From contig NZ_CP146094.1 of the NCBI RefSeq assembly GCF_037023145.1, positions 186,001 to 250,000 on the forward strand: a stretch of 64,000 nt of DNA, written 5' to 3'. Below, piece by piece: positions 34,097 to 42,949 of the stretch. Each line of letters starts with the position of its first letter. The stretch's first letter is position 1. A program made the translations under genes and the position numbers. The stretch is from Ralstonia sp. RRA. Lineage in GTDB: Bacteria > Pseudomonadota > Gammaproteobacteria > Burkholderiales > Burkholderiaceae. The notes under the pieces were generated by a model, which was given only the letters and a program-made list of their open reading frames with translations, was not told the origin of the DNA and did no database searches.

Positions 34097-34137
34097 GCAG
34101 GAATTTCCCCTGACGGGAAAGCTTCCCCGCCGGGTTC
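34097..34137 (-). ncRNA. Repeated leader motif (copy before nrdA)
   Basis: On the minus strand TTGAACCC-GGC-GGGG is followed by TTTCCC-GTCA-GGGGAAA. The outer TTT/AAA pairs differ from the other copies but still pair. It lies ~115 nt before the nrdA start, further than the usual 25-35 nt. The remaining 33983-34096 shows no gene. Confidence 0.55.
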
Positions 34138-34383
34138 AAGAACGTCGACCGCGAGGGTCAACAGTGAAAGAGAGAACGAGGTGTTCTCGATGGTGTGTAC
34201 AGCATCACCAGACTAGCCAATGGTCCGGCCTGGGCTAAATCCGTCAGCTCGGGAGCGACTTGCGCTCAAAGAAACCGGCAACTTCCCAAAGGTTCTCATT
34301 CAGAGAAGCTTGGGGAAGTCCGCTCGAGTGAACGAGCGGGCTTCGGGTTGTGTACAGCAAATTCGCTGTACGAAGACATCCGG

Positions 34384-34611
34384 TCAGCGCAGCACCGGGG
34401 GCACAAAGACACTGTTCGCTTTGACGAACTGATCGGGATCACAACTCTCGTTGTCAACCACCAAACCGATACCGTCGAAGGCGACCTTCTTCTCCACCGT
34501 CTTACCTGCTGCTTCGACCTGCACTCTGCAAGCAAACGCGTTTCGGAGCACCTGCTCGTTCTTGATGAACTCGATCAGTTCTGCACCCGTTACGACTCGT
34601 TGAGCATCCAT
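34384..34611 (-). CDS. Small protein of unknown function
   Basis: 75 residues from the ATG at 34611 (TTTGGAG ahead): MDAQRVVTGAELIEFIKNEQ, then a beta-like part with KKVAFDGIGLVVDNES. No membrane segment. It has its own leader motif and is followed by a small hairpin (GTACAGC/GCTGTAC, 34352-34371) without a T-run. Lies between ssb and nrdA; function unknown. Confidence 0.55.
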   Translation of the reverse strand: MDAQRVVTGAELIEFIKNEQVLRNAFACRVQVEAAGKTVEKKVAFDGIGLVVDNESCDPDQFVKANSVFVPPVLR

Positions 34612-34636
34612 GTCCGTCTCCAAATCTAGTTGAGGC

Positions 34637-34678
34637 AGACACATTCCCCGGGATGGGGAACGTGCCCCCATCTCGGGA
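34637..34678 (-). ncRNA. Repeated leader motif (copy before the 75-residue gene)
   Basis: On the minus strand CCC-GAGAT-GGGGG is followed by TTCCCC-ATCCC-GGGGAA, about 29 nt before the start codon at 34611 and 40 bp after the ssb stop. Confidence 0.6.
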
Positions 34679-34717
34679 AAAAACTCATTTCATTGCGACG
34701 CTACACCGGCAGGATCT

Positions 34718-35191
34718 TCAAAAGTTCTTGCCACCATAATCGTCCGACAAACCAGCAACAGAAGTTACCTCCTGTCTACCGTTTCCAGCTTGATACTGCT
34801 TGCGCTGTTCGGCCTTGCGCCCTTCTGAAGCACCGCCTCGCTGCTGATCGTTTCCGATCGGCTTTGCGCGCTTGGCGATCAGCTCCATCGTTGACACATA
34901 GATTTCGACAACTTTCACCTTCTGACCGTTTTTCTCGTAAAAACGAGGTTTCACACGGCCTTGGACGATGACTTCGTCGCCTTGCTGATACTTCTCAGCA
35001 TATTGCTCAGCGGCATTCCCAACTACGACGCAGTCGTGCCACTCTTTGACTTCCACCCATTCGGTTCCATTGTGATAGTCGTCGTTCGTACAGAGCGAGA
35101 ACAACACAGTGGCACCGCCAGAGTTGCGAAAACGAACTTCAGGGTCCTTCCCCAACCAGCCGTGGAGAACACAATGGTTCGTGTTTTTCAT
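34718..35191 (-). CDS. ssb: Single-stranded DNA-binding protein
   Basis: 157 residues. OB fold of the SSB family: VLHGWLGKDPEVRFRNSGG, VLFSLCTND, WHDCVVVGNAAEQYAEKYQQGDEVIVQGRVKPRFYEKNGQK, VEIYVSTMELIAKR. A Gln/Gly-rich linker follows. The C-terminus ends GGKNF rather than the usual acidic DDIPF tip, so contact with host SSB partners may be weak. GAGG precedes the ATG; 15 bp after the next upstream gene. Confidence 0.92.
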   Translation of the reverse strand: MKNTNHCVLHGWLGKDPEVRFRNSGGATVLFSLCTNDDYHNGTEWVEVKEWHDCVVVGNAAEQYAEKYQQGDEVIVQGRVKPRFYEKNGQKVKVVEIYVSTMELIAKRAKPIGNDQQRGGASEGRKAEQRKQYQAGNGRQEVTSVAGLSDDYGGKNF

Positions 35192-35206
35192 CTCTTACCT
35201 CATCAA

Positions 35207-36262
35207 TCAACTGAGCAACTCAACGTTGAAGGCGTTCTTCCAAGCTTTCTTTCCGTTCTGCTCGTGCCACTCGATACGACCGAGGTGCTCGATTCGAACG
35301 CGATCGCCAACTTTAGCCCCACACTCATCAATTGCTCTCTCCAGGTCGGTACCCCAAACCGGCAGGGCGTTTCCTTGGAGTTCGTCTGCTTCCATGGTCA
35401 CGCAGAACTGGTCAATTTGCTTTGCGGGTTTCCCCTTCTCTTGGGAGATCTTTCTGGACTTGACGCCCAATTCGATGACTCGCCCGGTGTAGACCTTTGC
35501 AGGTCGGCTCTTCGACCGTTTCAACTCCACGGCATCCTTGAAGGATTTCGGCATCACTGCGACATCACCGTCAACCTTCTTGGCCTCCATTGTTGAAGCT
35601 ACTTGGGTGTCCTCCACTTGTACCTTTGTGGACCCCCCCTCTTCCTTCTTCGCGTCACTGGCGGACTCGTTAGAACCCGAAGCGACGATCCGAAGTTTCA
35701 CTTCATGCTTGCCTCGCAGAAGTCTTTGGACTTGCGCGATGGTTTGCCTGATAACCACTTCGACTTCGGCCTGGCCGGAGTATGCAACCTCCTCCAACTC
35801 GTACCGCTCGAAGCCAACTTGCTCGATCAAGGCACGGTCGTAGATTTTTACGAGCCTCCTAACCTTGCCGCCCGGGTAGAACCACAACAGCACTGACCCA
35901 AAGCCCTTCTCGAAGCTGATGGTTCGTGTGAACGCTGCCGTTACCGGACCCGAAAACGCAATTCGGCTCTTCGGTTCAGCCACGCTCATGGCCGGCTTGA
36001 GACTTGGCACCGGTTCTGGTGACTTCGTCTTTGCCGGCTCAGTCGCCTCCAGATCCTTCGGCACACGGCGCTTCGCTGCTTTCATTCCGAAAGCAAACAA
36101 GAAGCGACAACTGACGAGCAGCAACTTCGCTGCGCCACGCACCACCAGTGAAGCGATGGTGACCGCCGTCTTGAGGGCGAACCCGATCAGGACGAAGCAC
36201 CACTCCACAATCGTTTCACACACTCCTTGCGGACGGCGGTAAACGCTACCTTGCTGAGACAT
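35207..36262 (-). CDS. Membrane-linked protein with OB-like C-terminal domain
   Basis: 351 residues. The N-terminal ~60 residues have hydrophobic segments (CFVLIGFALKTAVTIASLVV, AAKLLLVSCRFLFAFG). A basic linker and a middle domain follow. The last ~90 residues (VYTGRVIELGVKSRKI, FCVTMEADE, VWGTDLERAIDECGAKVGDRVRIEHLGR) match the OB-like module seen at the C-termini of large conjugative primase/relaxase proteins of many plasmids. Located between ssb and the 201-residue gene with short gaps (AGAGG at start). A role in nucleic-acid handling at the membrane is possible but unproven. Confidence 0.6.
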   Translation of the reverse strand: MSQQGSVYRRPQGVCETIVEWCFVLIGFALKTAVTIASLVVRGAAKLLLVSCRFLFAFGMKAAKRRVPKDLEATEPAKTKSPEPVPSLKPAMSVAEPKSRIAFSGPVTAAFTRTISFEKGFGSVLLWFYPGGKVRRLVKIYDRALIEQVGFERYELEEVAYSGQAEVEVVIRQTIAQVQRLLRGKHEVKLRIVASGSNESASDAKKEEGGSTKVQVEDTQVASTMEAKKVDGDVAVMPKSFKDAVELKRSKSRPAKVYTGRVIELGVKSRKISQEKGKPAKQIDQFCVTMEADELQGNALPVWGTDLERAIDECGAKVGDRVRIEHLGRIEWHEQNGKKAWKNAFNVELLS

Positions 36263-36274
36263 ATCAACCTCTCA

Positions 36275-36880
36275 TCAGAAATTGACCAATGGCCTCCCCA
36301 CTGAGAAAACTGTTGGAGAGACAACCAGTCCGGCTTTGACAGATGCTCCATGGAGCGCCCCGAAAAACAGGTCGCGACCAAAGAACGACAACATCTCCTT
36401 CCCGCTTTTGCGAACAGGAACGAGATCGAGCTCATCGCTCGTACTGCGCGGCTTGGCAACCTCAAGTCCTAACCTGATTGCCGCGCCGAGGACACCGATT
36501 ACCGTCTGGTTGCTCGCACGGGTTCCCACGACAAACATCTCGTCGTGGCAATCGACAAACGACCAGTCAAGGTCACCTCCGACCAGGCCCGCGACTGACT
36601 TCCTGAATGTTGACTCCTTGACGCCGAGTACTACGAACAGGAGGTCTGAGGCCGCCGTTTCTACGACAGAGCCCTCCTCGAACTCTCTTTCGCCGAGCGA
36701 CTCGAAGCCCATGGCCCCGAGCTGCTCTTTGAGTGAGCTCTGCGTGTAGCCTTCGACGATATGCTTCGTCATCCGCCCGCCAGATACCCCGATGTGCAAA
36801 CACAGCGGGGAATCCTGCGTCGTCGACAAAGCTACGTCGAGACCATCAGTGGCCTTACGGAACAGCAGAACGTTATTCAC
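36275..36880 (-). CDS. Protein of unknown function, coupled to the CobS-like gene
   Basis: 201 residues from a GTG at 36880, directly after the CobS-like stop. Soluble, with DLLFVVLGVKESTFRKSVAGL and FVVGTRASNQTVIGVLGAAIRLGLEVA segments. GGGAGG just upstream of the CobS-like stop can serve as ribosome site. Co-translation with the ATPase hints at a shared job. Not recognised. Confidence 0.6.
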   Translation of the reverse strand: MNNVLLFRKATDGLDVALSTTQDSPLCLHIGVSGGRMTKHIVEGYTQSSLKEQLGAMGFESLGEREFEEGSVVETAASDLLFVVLGVKESTFRKSVAGLVGGDLDWSFVDCHDEMFVVGTRASNQTVIGVLGAAIRLGLEVAKPRSTSDELDLVPVRKSGKEMLSFFGRDLFFGALHGASVKAGLVVSPTVFSVGRPLVNF

Positions 36881-36882
36881 GA

Positions 36883-38004
36883 TCAGCCTCCCGCTAGATC
36901 CAGTGCATGCAAGCTGTCCTTGCTGGATTTGTATTCAGCTCCCCCGAAGGTTTGCGTCACCAGCTCGTGAACTGCAACTCGAACCTCATCTGAACACGAC
37001 AAGGACCACGCACGTTCGAGACCGTAGTGAATGGGTGCCTCAACGAGGCCTCCACCCTGTGCCAACATCGCCTTGCCGACCCAACGACGCAGAACGCGTG
37101 TCGAGATCGTCTTGTCGAGAGCACCGGACTCGTCGGACTCACCAGCGTAGAGCTTGCGCACTTGGTTGGCGACAGTAACGAACATCTCCGCAAGAGTCTT
37201 TGGTGGCAGACCAGGTTGAAATGGTTCGATCAGCCCCGCAACCAGATCGATCTCGACCTCAGGTGGGAGGTAGCCGAACCAGCTGAACTCGAAGCGTTCG
37301 TCATTCGCGTTGTCCTGCGTATGACGTCCATGAACCAAGCCTTTGTCATCCTTTGGATTGCAGGTGGCGTAGACGCGAAACCCCTTCCGCGGAACAACAA
37401 GTTCGCTTGTTTCCGGAACCAGATACGGCCGTCCCTCCAGAAGGAGGTTCAAGCCGGTCATTTCTCCCGGATCGATGACGTTGTATTCATCGATCAAAAC
37501 GGACATACCGAGGCGGGCAGCCATGAGCACTGGGCCGTCTGACCAAGACACGCCACCCTCTTGGTTCGGAACGAGCCGGCCAATCAGGTGATACGCCTGG
37601 GTCCTCGGATTTGCCGACATGCAAAGAAGCGGCAAATTCAACGCGGCGTGGAACTGCTGCACGCCTGCCGTCTTGCCTGTCCCGGGGTGACCCATTGCGC
37701 AGAAGGCATTCCCACCAGCAACGTAGAAATACGCCAGATCGCGCAGGTTTTCCATCGGCCACTTGTAAGTCGGGTCCTTGGCCGGCGTGAACGCCGAAGG
37801 CGCACTCAGACCAATCATCGTCTTACCACGCATCAGCTCAACGCCGAACGCTTGATAAGCGTCGTGCTGAACCCATTGCGGTTGGACCTGCTCTTCGGCC
37901 AGCCCAGCACCAGCGACAGCCTGCGGCGCGGGAGTGGGAGCAGGTGAAGCCTTCTTTCTGCCCTTCTGTCCCGTACCAGCGGACGTTGTAGCTTGGGTTG
38001 TCAT
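36883..38004 (-). CDS. CobS-like MoxR-type AAA+ ATPase
   Basis: 373 residues. After a Lys/Pro/Ala-rich N-terminus comes a MoxR/CobS ATPase: Walker A AMGHPGTGKTAGVQQF near 100-112, MSANPRTQAYHLIGRLVP, Walker B SVLIDEYNVIDPGEM, sensor FRVYATCNPKDD. MoxR ATPases work with VWA proteins; the CobT-like VWA partner is at 24591-26639. GGAGATTTTT precedes the ATG and a leader motif lies 27 nt upstream. Confidence 0.85.
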   Translation of the reverse strand: MTTQATTSAGTGQKGRKKASPAPTPAPQAVAGAGLAEEQVQPQWVQHDAYQAFGVELMRGKTMIGLSAPSAFTPAKDPTYKWPMENLRDLAYFYVAGGNAFCAMGHPGTGKTAGVQQFHAALNLPLLCMSANPRTQAYHLIGRLVPNQEGGVSWSDGPVLMAARLGMSVLIDEYNVIDPGEMTGLNLLLEGRPYLVPETSELVVPRKGFRVYATCNPKDDKGLVHGRHTQDNANDERFEFSWFGYLPPEVEIDLVAGLIEPFQPGLPPKTLAEMFVTVANQVRKLYAGESDESGALDKTISTRVLRRWVGKAMLAQGGGLVEAPIHYGLERAWSLSCSDEVRVAVHELVTQTFGGAEYKSSKDSLHALDLAGG

Positions 38005-38030
38005 AAAAATCTCCGGATGATTTGGAGACT

Positions 38031-38065
38031 CCAGTCCCCACGGGGACAGGAGCCCCCGGGGCTTA
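38031..38065 (-). ncRNA. Repeated leader motif (copy before the CobS-like gene)
   Basis: On the minus strand TTAAGCCCCGGGGG is followed by the hairpin GTCCCC-GT-GGGGAC inside CCTGTCC/GGACTGG context, ending 27 nt before the ATG at 38004. Its TTAA overlaps the stop of the previous gene (38063-38065). Confidence 0.6.
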
Positions 38066-38689
38066 ACTACTCAGAATCTGCTCCCGCCTCGACCGAATCT
38101 GCTCCCTGAGTTCTTCAGGATTCAGTCCAGCGACACGGCAACAGGTAGCGAAAGTGAAGGGGATCTCGTCTTGATAGACCCGCACTCGCACCCGGCGCTG
38201 CTCAACGACATCAGTTTCACGTCCGTCGATATCCTTATCCCTCCTATCGGAGAGAATCTGGTCGCGGTAGCCGCAAAAGTTGGGCTTCAAAATCCAATCA
38301 AGGATATCGAGCTTTTCCTCAGTGCTGATCCGCATCGACAGCAGTTCGATCGATCTCTCGAGGAGCAAAGCGTGGAGCCATTTGACGGCATCCGCACTCC
38401 ATTCCTCATTCGATTCGACCGCCCCAGCGACGTTGACTGCTTTATCTACCGTGGCACCGTCTGCCGCCTCAAAAATCTCAGCGAACATCTGGCGCAGCAG
38501 GGGCATGTCCAGATCGTCGAATCCCTCAGGGACCGGCCGAACCTTCTTGGACTTGCTCTTGGCGTAGGCGACTTGCCTCGCTTCACGCTCTCGCGCTTCC
38601 TGGGCGTCCTTCGCTTCCCGCACGATTTGCTCGTGCGCCGGAATGAAGAAGAACGTTGCCTGGATTGGTGATGTCGAAACTTGCCTCAT
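38063..38689 (-). CDS. Protein of unknown function
   Basis: 208 residues from the ATG at 38689, with GAAGGAGG ahead; the ATG overlaps the previous gene's stop (ATGA). The N-terminal third is highly charged and helical (EQIVREAKDAQEAREREARQ), the rest is mixed (DMPLLRQMFAEIFEAADGA, ISTEEKLDILDWILKPNF, YQDEIPFTFATCCRVAGL). No membrane segments. Same transcription unit as the CobS-like ATPase. Confidence 0.6.
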   Translation of the reverse strand: MRQVSTSPIQATFFFIPAHEQIVREAKDAQEAREREARQVAYAKSKSKKVRPVPEGFDDLDMPLLRQMFAEIFEAADGATVDKAVNVAGAVESNEEWSADAVKWLHALLLERSIELLSMRISTEEKLDILDWILKPNFCGYRDQILSDRRDKDIDGRETDVVEQRRVRVRVYQDEIPFTFATCCRVAGLNPEELREQIRSRREQILSS

Positions 38690-38952
38690 GAACCATCCTC
38701 CTTCTCGGAGAACAGTTCGGCACCATCCTTCAGCGCTTGGACGATATCGGCAGTACGCCGACCGTCCTTCTTTGCACTGATGAATTCGTGCCGGCCATTG
38801 GCCTTGCGCTTCCGGGCGAGGACGATACATCCCCCGGAGCCCGACAACTCCCAGACCGTAAAGAACCGGTCTTTGGAAACGTTGTCGTCGACCTCGACAC
38901 GCGACACGACACGAGAATTGCCCTGCAGACGACTGACTTGCGTCCAGTCCAT
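38686..38952 (-). CDS. Small protein of unknown function
   Basis: 88 residues from the ATG at 38952 (GGAG 10 nt ahead); an in-frame ATG at 38964 lacks a ribosome site. Beta-rich start (VVSRVEVDDNVSKDRFFTVW, GCIVLARKRKANGRHEF), acidic end. First gene of the minus-strand run that leads into the CobS-like, ssb and RNR genes; 4-nt overlap with the next gene. Confidence 0.55.
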   Translation of the reverse strand: MDWTQVSRLQGNSRVVSRVEVDDNVSKDRFFTVWELSGSGGCIVLARKRKANGRHEFISAKKDGRRTADIVQALKDGAELFSEKEDGS

Positions 38953-38986
38953 AGGCTTCTCCATCTGTGAGACGCGAGAAACCCAT

Positions 38987-39020
38987 CCCCCTGCGGAAAT
39001 GAGATTCCCGCAGGGGTTAA
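38987..39020 (-). ncRNA. Repeated leader motif (first copy of the run)
   Basis: On the minus strand TTAACCCCTGCGG pairs with CCGCAGGGG across an 11-nt loop (9-bp stem), ending 35 nt before the start codon at 38952. A further hairpin GCGGCAAC/GTTGCCGC-type lies just upstream near 39025-39040. Placement equals the other copies. Confidence 0.6.
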
Positions 39021-39619
39021 TACGCGGCAAGGTTGCCGCGCCAGGCTAGGCCTGTAACAAAGGTAGGCTAGAACACCAGCTTTAGCCGGAAAACTCCGGC
39101 AATACCCCCAAGACACAACAGTGTCCAGAGAGCATTTCAACGACGTTCAACAGCTACGCCGCACGAAATACCTGGCTTTGGAATAGACAATGGAGGAAGG
39201 GAAAGCGTATCAACGCCTATTCGAAAGCCCCCGGTTCCACCAGGGGCTGGTACTTCTGGCAGTGCTTGAGGCACTCCCGGGCCAAGGGCCCGCTTAACTA
39301 GCGAATTAGCGGTTTCCCGCTAGGGGCCGGCCGTCGCCAGCTCGCAACAATTGGGCTACGAAAAGGGTACCAGTTCCAGCTGCTGGGTGTGGGTTCTCTA
39401 CCGACACGTGGCCATTCTGTACCGCGACCGTAGAAATTGCAAGCACGGCTTCCTACCAAGAACCACAGGCGGCCCTTATGCAGTACCGACTGGTGCGCCA
39501 AACAGCGCATTACGCCGCATACCTGCAAGAAAGACACCCTTCATAGACGACGATTCCGCGTTGTTGCACCCGGTGGCGACAATTACTCTAGGCTGACCCA
39601 CTTCCTATGAGGAATCACC
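39021..39619. promoter_or_regulatory. Divergent intergenic region
   Basis: 599 bp with no gene I would defend. It separates the long minus-strand run from the plus-strand unit starting at 39620, so it must hold promoters for both. CCCGGGCCAAGGGCCCG near 39275-39292 forms a GC palindrome. GAGGAATCACC precedes the ATG at 39620. I could not name -35/-10 pairs with confidence. Confidence 0.45.
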
Positions 39620-40399
39620 ATGACAACTGCAGAAAACGTCAACCTGCTGCGCCCGACCGTGACCGAATCGGTCGCGGAGTTCGCTCGCGAAGCTTTCGGC
39701 CGCCAGATGCGCGGCGCTGTGGCGATGGAGCCCGTTGAATTTTGCTCCACCATCGTGCAATCCATCGTTCGACGAGAGTACCTGCTGCTGAACAAGAATA
39801 TCTCGTTCACGATCGACGCTCCGCGCACGTTGCCCCGGTTCGATACGACTGCGTGCGACGAAATCGATGATCTGTTCAAGAAGAAGATTGGCGACACGAT
39901 CGTCTATGTCGACAATCTGACCAAGCAGCTGTGGGCGCTGTTCGAGAACAACAGTGAGACACCGGCGGCTGAGTTTCCCGGCATGCTCAAGCAGGATCTC
40001 CCCTACGTCTCTCCGCGCGTCAAGGAGTACATCAAGCTCCTGCGCCGCGCAGATGAGTACCTCAAGCTCATCTGGGCTGCGTATCTTGCCGGCCTCGTAA
40101 GCGCGCGCGACCGTCACAGCGCCGAGATTGCTGTCCGCAAGCGCCTTCGCTCGATCTCCAACCTCGCGCGCGACGTGAAGTTCCGGATGTACAAGCAGTT
40201 CAATGCCTGGCAGGCCGCTGAGAAAGCCCGATTGCCTGCCGGTTCCTCCGCAGCTGCCACTGCGGGATCTGCCCACACGGGAGACGAGAGCGTGGAGACC
40301 GACGCCACCGAAGAAGGCGCGACTGCATCAGCTACCGATGAAGCAATCTCCGTCGCGCCGGCATCCACCGAAGCCCACTCGCATGCCGAGGCAGCCTAA
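39620..40399 (+). CDS. Protein of unknown function, linked to the helicase gene
   Basis: 259 residues with GAGGA before the ATG. Residues 1-200 are helical and charged (VTESVAEFAREAFGRQMRGA, DEIDDLFKKKIGDTIVYVDN, KEYIKLLRRADEYLKLIW). The last 55 are low-complexity Ala/Glu/Thr/Ser. It ends 3 bp before the helicase start, so both are co-translated. No family recognised. Confidence 0.65.
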   Translation: MTTAENVNLLRPTVTESVAEFAREAFGRQMRGAVAMEPVEFCSTIVQSIVRREYLLLNKNISFTIDAPRTLPRFDTTACDEIDDLFKKKIGDTIVYVDNLTKQLWALFENNSETPAAEFPGMLKQDLPYVSPRVKEYIKLLRRADEYLKLIWAAYLAGLVSARDRHSAEIAVRKRLRSISNLARDVKFRMYKQFNAWQAAEKARLPAGSSAAATAGSAHTGDESVETDATEEGATASATDEAISVAPASTEAHSHAEAA

Positions 40400-40402
40400 C
40401 TC

Positions 40403-42244
40403 GTGAGTCTCAATCCTTCCCAGCACCGCGTGGCGTACGGCCACGGCAACATCCTTGCCGTGGCCGGCCCCGGCTCGGGGAAAACCAAAACGATCATCAC
40501 GAAAATCGGGGTCACCCTTGAGGCCGACCGGAAGAATCGAGTCGGCGCAGTGACCTTCACGAGCGATACGGCGGCTGAAATGCGCCATCGCCTAACTCGA
40601 GACATCGGGCCCGACGTACTTAAACGCGTAGAGTTGGGTACCTTTCACAAGCTCTCGATCGATCACCTGCGCCGGCACAAGATGCTCGGCAAGATCGCTA
40701 CACCACCTGAACAGAAGACTTTCCTCAGGCGCGCGATCGCGGTTACCAATACCGAAATCGACAACGAAACGGCCTTAAAGCTGTTCGAGAACTTCAAGTG
40801 CGCGATTGCGCCCGACGAGTCGGATGTTCCTCCGTTCATCGCGGCATACAACGAGATGCTAAAGCGCAACCGCGTTGTCGATTTGTATGACGTCATGCGC
40901 GACTGTGCTCTGAAAATGACTAGCGGAGAGCTTCCCCCTCTTCCAGTCACCCACCTTCTAGTCGACGAATTCCAGGACAGTGACGAGATCCAGTTCGTCT
41001 GGATGATGGCGCACGCCAACAGGGGCATCCCTGTCACCATCGTGGGGGATGACGATCAGTCGATTTACGCTTGGCGTCGAGCTCTCGGCTACAAGGGCAT
41101 GATCGATTTCGTCGAGCAAACCGGCGCTGAGATCATCCCCCTTGGCGAGAACTATCGATCCCACTCTGAGATCCTTGGCCCTGCAGACAGGCTGATCCGT
41201 CACAACGCTGGACAGCGAGTGGAGAAGAACCTCGTCGCAAAGCGCGGCCCTGGTGGATCGGCTCACGTCTACGCTGTGTCTGCTGCGAACCGGCAGGATG
41301 GAGAGGAGCACGATTCCGTTGCCCTTCAAACTCAGTTTCTCGTGCCCTTCATCCTTGAGTTTGCGCTACCCGAAGACGAGCAACCGGGCGGCAGAATTGC
41401 AGTTCAACCAGAACAGTGGGCGATTCTCGCGCGAACCAACTTTATGCTCGACACGGTCGAGGCAGTCTTGGACGAGTTCAACATCCGCTCCCGAAGGAAC
41501 GGCGCCTCGTTTTGGGACAAGGACTACATCAATACCTATCTCCAGTTACTCGTGTCCGTCGAGACGATGAGCCGCAGCGGCATCGATCACGCCCTCGCGT
41601 TCGTCGGCGCCGGTGAAGAAGCCCTCAGCCAACTTCACAAGCGGATACCCGGCGCGACCATGGCTCCGTTCTTCGAGCGGGACTTCGACGACTACGGCGA
41701 TATCGCGAAGGTCGATGCAGAGCACATGCGTTCACTTCAGCAGCTGCTAGTCACTTGGCGACAGGATGCGCTGTATAGAAAAATCCCTGGCACGAACACA
41801 CCGATGCGTGCGGTCAACCAGGCTATCGATAGCGCAGCCACCTTCCTCACCATGGGAATGCGCCAAGGACAGTATAGGGACCGCGTCTCTAAACATCTGA
41901 CCAAGGCGGCGGACATTCTTAAACGTCGTAGTGGTTCGCTGGTGTCTCGTGTTCAGAGCGTCCAAAAGCCCAAGGGAAAGGACGATCCAGCCTCTGTCGG
42001 CTTGTTCACCATGCACAGTTGCAAAGGTCTTGAGTTTGGCAACACTGCCATTGTCGGCGCCGACAAGGACATCATCCCTTCGCTTGGAGAGGGTAGCTCC
42101 GAGGTCGACGAACGGCGGTTGATGTACGTGGCGATGACTCGAGCGAAGAACCGCCTTTTCATTCTCCACTCTCCCGCGAACGACACGCCATACATTGCTG
42201 AGGCTGGGCTGGCCTCGAACCCTGCCACGGTCTACCCCGACTGA
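40403..42244 (+). CDS. UvrD/Rep-type superfamily 1 DNA helicase
   Basis: 613 residues from a GTG at 40403. Motifs in order: Q-motif LNPSQHRVA, Walker A AVAGPGSGKTKTI, Ia AVTFTSDTAAEMRHR, II LLVDEFQDSDEIQF, III VGDDDQSIYAWRRA, IV LGENYRSHSEIL, V FTMHSCKGLEF, VI ERRLMYVAMTRAKNRLF. All catalytic residues are present; length is slightly below UvrD. Unwinds 3'-5' DNA; on a plasmid it may aid replication or repair of transferred strands. Confidence 0.93.
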   Translation: MSLNPSQHRVAYGHGNILAVAGPGSGKTKTIITKIGVTLEADRKNRVGAVTFTSDTAAEMRHRLTRDIGPDVLKRVELGTFHKLSIDHLRRHKMLGKIATPPEQKTFLRRAIAVTNTEIDNETALKLFENFKCAIAPDESDVPPFIAAYNEMLKRNRVVDLYDVMRDCALKMTSGELPPLPVTHLLVDEFQDSDEIQFVWMMAHANRGIPVTIVGDDDQSIYAWRRALGYKGMIDFVEQTGAEIIPLGENYRSHSEILGPADRLIRHNAGQRVEKNLVAKRGPGGSAHVYAVSAANRQDGEEHDSVALQTQFLVPFILEFALPEDEQPGGRIAVQPEQWAILARTNFMLDTVEAVLDEFNIRSRRNGASFWDKDYINTYLQLLVSVETMSRSGIDHALAFVGAGEEALSQLHKRIPGATMAPFFERDFDDYGDIAKVDAEHMRSLQQLLVTWRQDALYRKIPGTNTPMRAVNQAIDSAATFLTMGMRQGQYRDRVSKHLTKAADILKRRSGSLVSRVQSVQKPKGKDDPASVGLFTMHSCKGLEFGNTAIVGADKDIIPSLGEGSSEVDERRLMYVAMTRAKNRLFILHSPANDTPYIAEAGLASNPATVYPD

Positions 42245-42282
42245 GCCTCGATTCCAACGATCTACATCAAAAGACGATCCAC

Positions 42283-42681
42283 ATGACCCGCGTTGTGCTG
42301 CCGACTGTCGCTGACTACAAGCGCCTGTACCGACAAGAGAAGGCCGAGCTGTATGCCCAAGACAAGTGGGCCGACACCGCGTGGCTGTATGACTTCTGCG
42401 TCCTCGCATGGAAAGGCTTGGTGTACGCAATTGTCTTGGTCCCCGTGGCCGCCTTCTGGGTGGGTGCGTCGGATCTTCCCTATGTCCGGGAACTGCTCAA
42501 TCAGAGCAATTTTGAAGATCTGAAGAATCTCCTGCTCCGGTACTTCGTTGGCTTCTACTTCCTTAGCTTCTTAGGTCACGCGCTCTTCTACCGTTGGACT
42601 TTGCCTTCCCGAGTCAAGCGCCGCATCACTGCGAAGGTGGTGGCTCAATACATCAAGGACGACATCCGAAGCGGTCGGTGA
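42283..42681 (+). CDS. Two-span membrane protein, unknown
   Basis: 132 residues: a soluble N-terminus rich in Tyr/Lys (ADYKRLYRQEKAELYAQDKW), membrane segments GLVYAIVLVPVAAFWVGA and FVGFYFLSFLGHALFYRW, then a basic tail (SRVKRRITAKVV). Lies 38 bp after the helicase. Not recognised. Confidence 0.6.
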   Translation: MTRVVLPTVADYKRLYRQEKAELYAQDKWADTAWLYDFCVLAWKGLVYAIVLVPVAAFWVGASDLPYVRELLNQSNFEDLKNLLLRYFVGFYFLSFLGHALFYRWTLPSRVKRRITAKVVAQYIKDDIRSGR

Positions 42682-42703
42682 CGCGAGCAACTCCGCCGGC
42701 GAG

Positions 42704-42856
42704 GTGGGCATTGACGACATCGTCGTCAAGAAGGCAGAAGCGCTCTCAATGGCGATGGTCGGCACACTCTTGGGCTTGTTCTACGTGCTTCCGTTTATTC
42801 GGCTGTTGGTCAACGCGAAGTCCTCGGTTCGCCGAAGCACTCATTCCCGGCCCTAA
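42704..42856 (+). CDS. Possible small membrane protein
   Basis: A frame of 50 codons (GTG 42704, or ATG 42749 for 35 codons) reads GIDDIVVKKAEALSMAMVGT, then LLGLFYVLPFIRLLV and a basic end. The open frame continues upstream over the end of the 132-residue gene without a start codon, so a frameshifted extension of that gene is the alternative. No clear ribosome site. Confidence 0.35.
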   Translation: MGIDDIVVKKAEALSMAMVGTLLGLFYVLPFIRLLVNAKSSVRRSTHSRP

Positions 42857-42949
42857 CCATTCCAACTCCGCTCACCTGCCCCGGGGGCTGCCGTTGCAGG
42901 TGACGAAACTCTGATCTCTGATGCGTTAATCCAACCGCTTGGCCTAGTG

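Noticed and set aside
34195..34629. Plus-strand 144-codon frame
   Set aside because: Antisense to the small gene at 34384-34611; no ribosome site and no plausible protein features.
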